This document shows, piece by piece, positions 6,579 through 8,128 of a DNA stretch of 8,128 nucleotides. Position 1 is the first letter of the stretch; every line of letters begins with the position of its first letter. The stretch is from Shewanella sp. Lineage in GTDB: Bacteria; Pseudomonadota; Gammaproteobacteria; Enterobacterales; Shewanellaceae. The notes beneath the pieces are model-generated. The model saw only the letters and a list, made by a program, of their open reading frames with translations. It was not told where the DNA came from and searched no databases. The translations under genes and the position numbers were made by a program. The stretch lies in the NCBI GenBank assembly GCA_004195335.1, contig SDWK01000035.1:1-8128 (forward strand), given 5' to 3'.

Positions 6579-7658
6579 ATGCCGAGAATTGATACCCAGT
6601 CTGTTGCCTATAAGGGATTTGCGATCATGGCGTTTATTGTCGTGATATTGGCCGGGATAAAAGCGGCGAGTCCTATAGTGGTGCCATTTGTGTTATCGGC
6701 CTTCATTGCCGTGATCTGCAATCCAATGATTGGTGGTCTCACCAAGTTGAAAGTGCCAAGAGCATTAGCTGTCCTGTTAATGATGGTGTTTATTGTGATG
6801 ATGGGGCTCTGGTTAGCACAAATTGTCGGTAGTTCTATCAATGAGTTTTCAACTCAACTGCCACACTATCGAGATCAATTAGTAGAACAGTTTGGTTGGA
6901 TCACCTCAAAGCTGCGTACCTTTAATATCATCATCACCAAAGAGCAGATATTAGCCTATTTCGATCCTGGTATTGCATTATCCATGACAACCAACATGTT
7001 ATCCGTCGTCGGCAGCGTGATGGCAAATCTATTTTTAATTATTTTGACTGTCGTATTTATGTTGTTCGAATCTGAAACCTTGCCCAAGAAATTGCATTTT
7101 GCGCTCGATGATCCGGATATGAGAATGCAACAAATTGACCGTTTTTTGAATTCAGTTAATCAATATATGGTGATTAAAACCTTAGTCAGTGTAGCGACCG
7201 GCGTCATTATCGGCACGGGTTTAGCCATTATTGGTGTCGATTATGCGCTTTTATGGGGCGTGGTTGCTTTCTTGTTTAATTATATTCCAAATATTGGTTC
7301 CATTATTGCGGCGATTCCCTCGGTAATGTTGGCATTTATTCAATTAGGCCCAGCAGCGGCCGGAGGCACAGCATTACTTTACTTAGGTACTAATACGGTC
7401 ATGGGTAACGTGATCGAGCCTAAATATATGGGAAGAGGCTTAGGTCTCTCTACACTGGTCGTGTTTCTATCATTGATTTTTTGGGGCTGGCTACTTGGCT
7501 CTGTCGGCATGCTGTTGTCGGTTCCGTTAACTATGATCGTAAAAATCGCGTTGGAATCCAGTAAGGGAGGAAGTTGGTTAGCGATACTGTTAGCCGATGA
7601 TGTGGATGAGGTAAGGGCTGCCCCTCAAGAGAAAAAAGACAGCACCGAGGCAGCTTAG
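6579..7658 (+). CDS. AI-2E/PerM family inner-membrane transporter
   Basis: The 359-residue integral membrane protein belongs to the family of YdiK, PerM, YhhT and TqsA. Hydrophobic segments lie at about 12-28, 32-47, 62-83, 145-163, 199-222, 224-240, 241-258, 262-276 and 292-323. A family-typical soluble insertion, rich in charged residues, lies between 84 and 140. Diagnostic motifs are FNYIPNIGSII (233-243), GNVIEPKYMGRGLGLS (276-291) and FWGWLLGSVGMLLSVPLT (301-318). The C-terminus is a charged cytoplasmic tail. Although named after autoinducer-2 export, members also include sodium/proton antiporters and proteins of unknown substrate, so no cargo is assigned. The start is supported by AAGGAT eight bases before the ATG. 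The next gene begins 45 bases after the stop in the same direction, so the two may be co-transcribed. Confidence 0.93.
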   Translation: MPRIDTQSVAYKGFAIMAFIVVILAGIKAASPIVVPFVLSAFIAVICNPMIGGLTKLKVPRALAVLLMMVFIVMMGLWLAQIVGSSINEFSTQLPHYRDQLVEQFGWITSKLRTFNIIITKEQILAYFDPGIALSMTTNMLSVVGSVMANLFLIILTVVFMLFESETLPKKLHFALDDPDMRMQQIDRFLNSVNQYMVIKTLVSVATGVIIGTGLAIIGVDYALLWGVVAFLFNYIPNIGSIIAAIPSVMLAFIQLGPAAAGGTALLYLGTNTVMGNVIEPKYMGRGLGLSTLVVFLSLIFWGWLLGSVGMLLSVPLTMIVKIALESSKGGSWLAILLADDVDEVRAAPQEKKDSTEAA

Positions 7659-7666
7659 CTGTCTTT
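7635..7666 (+). terminator. Hairpin across the stop codon of the AI-2E family gene, possible weak terminator
   Basis: AAAGACAGC (7635-7643) pairs perfectly with GCTGTCTTT (7658-7666) around a 14-base loop that contains most of the TAG stop. Only three T follow the G/C part, then C, so termination would be weak or partial. It could lower expression of the downstream methyltransferase gene or protect the 3' end of the upstream message. Confidence 0.4.
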
Positions 7667-7703
7667 CATCTATCCAAGTGTTTATGAGTAAAAAGTGAGT
7701 GTA

Positions 7704-8128
7704 ATGCAGTTATTTTTTGATGAAGTGAATAAAGTGACGTTTGGCGAAGAGACCAATCGTCTTTTCCACGGCCGTGGCGGACTCTATCCCGGAGCCGAAC
7801 ACTTGTGCCTCGATTGGTTTCCTCCCGTATTATTACTGACCAGCTTCAAGCCTCTGGAAGCCGATGAGTTGGTATTGTCGACAGATGCAATCAAACAGCG
7901 TTGGCAGGCACTCAAAGGTGATGAAGAGCTCAACCTTGTCTATCAATACCGAAGCGGTGGGCAGACGCATACCGAGCTGGTGGCAGGTAGCGTACCAGAG
8001 AAGCACCAAGTAAAAGAAAATGGTGCTGAATTTTATATCCACCTGTTGATAGGCCAAAATCACGGACTGTTTCTCGATATGAAAAATGGCCGACAGTGGG
8101 TGAGGGAGCATTCGCAGAATAAGAAGGT
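7704..8128 (+). CDS. RlmI-like class I SAM-dependent methyltransferase, N-terminal part (runs off the window)
   Basis: An open frame from ATG at 7704 continues without a stop to the window end, giving 141 residues of a longer protein. It starts MQLFFDEVNK and contains LFHGRGGLYPGAEHLCLDWF (21-40). Near the visible end is NHGLFLDMKNGRQWVREHS, which closely matches the stretch just before the SAM-binding motif of RlmI-type rRNA cytosine methyltransferases (PF10672-like). The catalytic and SAM-binding core lies beyond the window, so activity and target cannot be judged. The N-terminus differs from the PUA-containing start of E. coli RlmI, so it is more likely a paralogous family than RlmI itself. 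Ribosome-binding sequence is weak (GTGAG a few bases before the ATG). It lies 45 bases after the AI-2E family gene. Confidence 0.8.
   Translation, partial: MQLFFDEVNKVTFGEETNRLFHGRGGLYPGAEHLCLDWFPPVLLLTSFKPLEADELVLSTDAIKQRWQALKGDEELNLVYQYRSGGQTHTELVAGSVPEKHQVKENGAEFYIHLLIGQNHGLFLDMKNGRQWVREHSQNKK

Noticed and set aside
6608..6841. Antisense open frame inside the AI-2E family gene
   Set aside because: It is an apparent by-product of the hydrophobic codons on the other strand, with no family resemblance.
7684..7698. Tiny frame ATG-AGT-AAA-AAG-TGA before the methyltransferase start
   Set aside because: Four codons with no ribosome-binding site; expected by chance.
7833..8111. Antisense open frame near the right edge
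   Set aside because: It lies opposite the methyltransferase fragment, whose protein motifs are recognisable; the antisense translation shows none.

Overview
The window looks like chromosomal DNA of a marine gammaproteobacterium, most likely Shewanella or a close relative. This rests on moderate GC content, the style of the proteins, and a gene order (tesA divergent from ybbA-ybbP) that is also found in enterobacteria such as E. coli. No database search was possible, so the genus is an inference. I see no insertion sequence, phage gene, CRISPR array, tRNA or rRNA. All genes look like ordinary host genes.

Left part (1-2118). The first 293 bases hold no convincing gene. They contain a striking perfect 21-bp inverted repeat (45-93), a possible leftward promoter overlapping it, and a rightward terminator-like hairpin at 242-264. 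Then come two leftward genes. tesA (start at 2118, stop at 1522) encodes a periplasmic SGNH thioesterase/lysophospholipase. Downstream of it, a DUF481 gene (start at 1412, stop at 294) encodes an exported, predicted outer-membrane beta-barrel protein.

Centre (2135-5358). ybbA (ABC ATPase) and ybbP (large FtsX/MacB-type permease) run rightward and overlap by one base (TAATG). ybbA and tesA are head to head, with only 16 bp between their start codons. In E. coli, YbbA and YbbP form a mechanotransmission-type (MacB/LolCDE-like) ABC machine associated with TesA. It is thought to present hydrophobic substrates from the inner membrane to the hydrolase in the periplasm. This window carries the same three components, plus a predicted outer-membrane protein beside tesA. 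A strong terminator follows ybbP.

Right part (5417-8128). A leftward TIGR01777-type NAD(P)-binding epimerase/reductase (YfcH-like) converges on ybbP. A 244-bp divergent intergenic region separates it from a rightward AI-2E/PerM-family membrane protein (6579-7658). The window ends inside a rightward gene starting at 7704, whose N-terminal 141 residues resemble RlmI-like class I SAM-dependent methyltransferases.

The most notable items are the large palindrome at the left edge, the very compact tesA/ybbA junction where tesA has no visible ribosome-binding site, and the DUF481 gene next to the YbbAP-TesA module. I found no clearly new multi-gene system.
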